Shown: positions 63,010 through 64,000 of the stretch, piece by piece
Position numbering within the stretch: the stretch's first letter is position 1
Layout of the letters: each line of letters starts with the position of its first letter
DNA from: Dromaius novaehollandiae
Taxonomy: Eukaryota > Chordata > Aves > Casuariiformes > Dromaiidae
NCBI RefSeq assembly: GCF_036370855.1
Contig: NC_088099.1
Coordinates: 89,095,820 to 89,159,819, forward strand
Direction: 5' to 3'
DNA: 64,000 nucleotides
Program-made: the position numbers and the translations under genes
Notes under the pieces: model-generated
Databases searched by the model: none
What the model was told of the DNA's origin: nothing
Seen by the model: the letters and a program-made list of their open reading frames with translations, nothing else

Positions 63010-64000
63010 AACTCTCCTAATAAATTTAACAGAAATAAGAAGAGACAGGCCAAAGGCAGAATTGCTTACAATGTCTGGTTTCTAAAGTGAAGACACCATC
63101 TCAATTCTATTTCTCATAAGGAAGAGAAAATCTAGTTGCTAGAACTGGTTAGAAATGGAAAACTATGTAGAGGAAAAAAAGAAAAAGAATTACCTTAGAA
63201 TTAGAAACTACAGACTGTCTAAAAAGTGAGTGCATTTTCTAATATAGTAATGAACTTCCATAGGGTGACATTTATTGCATTATGCAACACCATATGTTGT
63301 ATGTGAAGGGAGTTACTTTCCATCATCTCTCACGCTGAAAGTGAAGAGAAGCTCTGTTGTGACAAACCTCCCCGTCTATGTGGGAATGTGTTGCCTGCAC
63401 AAATGAATAACTTGAGTAGAATTTTAAAGCCTTTTATAAAGTTTTAAAATAATAAACTAAGAGTAATATGAGGGGAGGGGAGTTGTTCCTTTTCCAAGCA
63501 GATCTGTATTTGACATCTTTGTTTGGAAGATGTATTACTCATCCATCACTGAGTATTGTCACGCTGATGATATATTAGTGTAATACATTATCAGAATAAC
63601 ATCACTCCTATGATGTATTGCTAGCTAGCATAGCGATAGCGGGTGAGAGCTAGTGGTGAAGACTTAGCAGTTTTTAATGTATTAAAAAAATTAAACACAC
63701 TTTCTTTTAGAAATTGAACACTGAAGAGAGTCTTTGAAAGGTGATAGTTATTTTAAAATATGATAAGTAGTAATGCACTTCCTGAATTTTAGAAGGATGA
63801 ATTCTAATAGCAAAGCCAAATAAATGTTTGTGATCATGCAGAAAAGGTACTTGCCTGAAGATCCTGCTTTGTGGTATACTAGTGGTAGTGCTCATGATTT
63901 GTATCACTAAAACTTGCATTTTAGAAACCTATAGCATATACCACTGAGATGACTAGCTGATTTGCCACTAATTGGTAAAATTCTGGATGTAAATAAAGTT

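Larger units (their letters stand above)
55944..64000. other. Unique AT-rich stretch, no gene seen
   Basis: No supported gene. It contains a G-rich motif (56734-56758), a C14 run (58004-58017), TA/GT-rich tracts (60739-60800 and 62982-63009) and a non-repetitive stretch at 57000-57240 with the palindrome ATTAGCTAAT. Minus-strand frames at 56389-56676 and 58069-58266 have no splice signals or recognisable domains. No repeat family is visible to the end of the window. Confidence 0.5.

Noticed and set aside
1..64000. CRISPR arrays, tRNA, rRNA, bacterial operons or phage
   Set aside because: No regularly spaced repeats, cloverleaf folds, ribosome-binding sites or dense long frames were seen, and the CR1 and LTR elements show vertebrate nuclear DNA.

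Overview
The window reads as vertebrate nuclear DNA, most probably from a bird. It is AT-rich and CpG-poor, and it has no operons, ribosome-binding sites or long reading frames. Its recognisable mobile elements are pieces of chicken-repeat-1 (CR1) LINEs, one of them ending in the typical CR1 tail GATTCTATGATT, plus a solo endogenous-retrovirus LTR. Low repeat density and CR1 dominance favour a bird over a turtle or crocodile, but other sauropsids are not excluded.

Layout: 1-16911 is unique AT-rich sequence with microsatellites, including (TG)23 at 10635 and (CTTTT)17 at 11801, and a short ancient dispersed repeat near 11.4 kb. A decayed CR1 reverse-transcriptase fragment lies at 16912-17525. 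From 17526 to 34372 the sequence is again unique, with a CR1 remnant near 28.8 kb. A 1140-bp solo LTR on the minus strand, flanked by a perfect 5-bp duplication (GGTTC), occupies 34373-35512. A second, less certain LTR-like block lies at 41751-42321. A second CR1 3' end covers 53414-54000. The rest is unique sequence with tandem duplications and homopolymer tracts.

No complete gene can be assembled. The best protein-coding evidence is a 208-bp candidate internal exon on the minus strand at 50025-50232, with near-ideal splice signals on both sides and one open frame. A second candidate exon is at 55789-55943 on the same strand, and weaker ones lie near 45.0 and 51.4 kb. They may be parts of one minus-strand gene, but their phases do not all fit and I do not recognise the protein. 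Otherwise the window looks like intron or gene-desert DNA. A few AT-rich, homeodomain-site-rich stretches (36.3, 54.5 and 57.1 kb) could be conserved non-coding elements, which only cross-species alignment can decide. I saw no sign of a new multi-gene system, CRISPR array or RNA gene.
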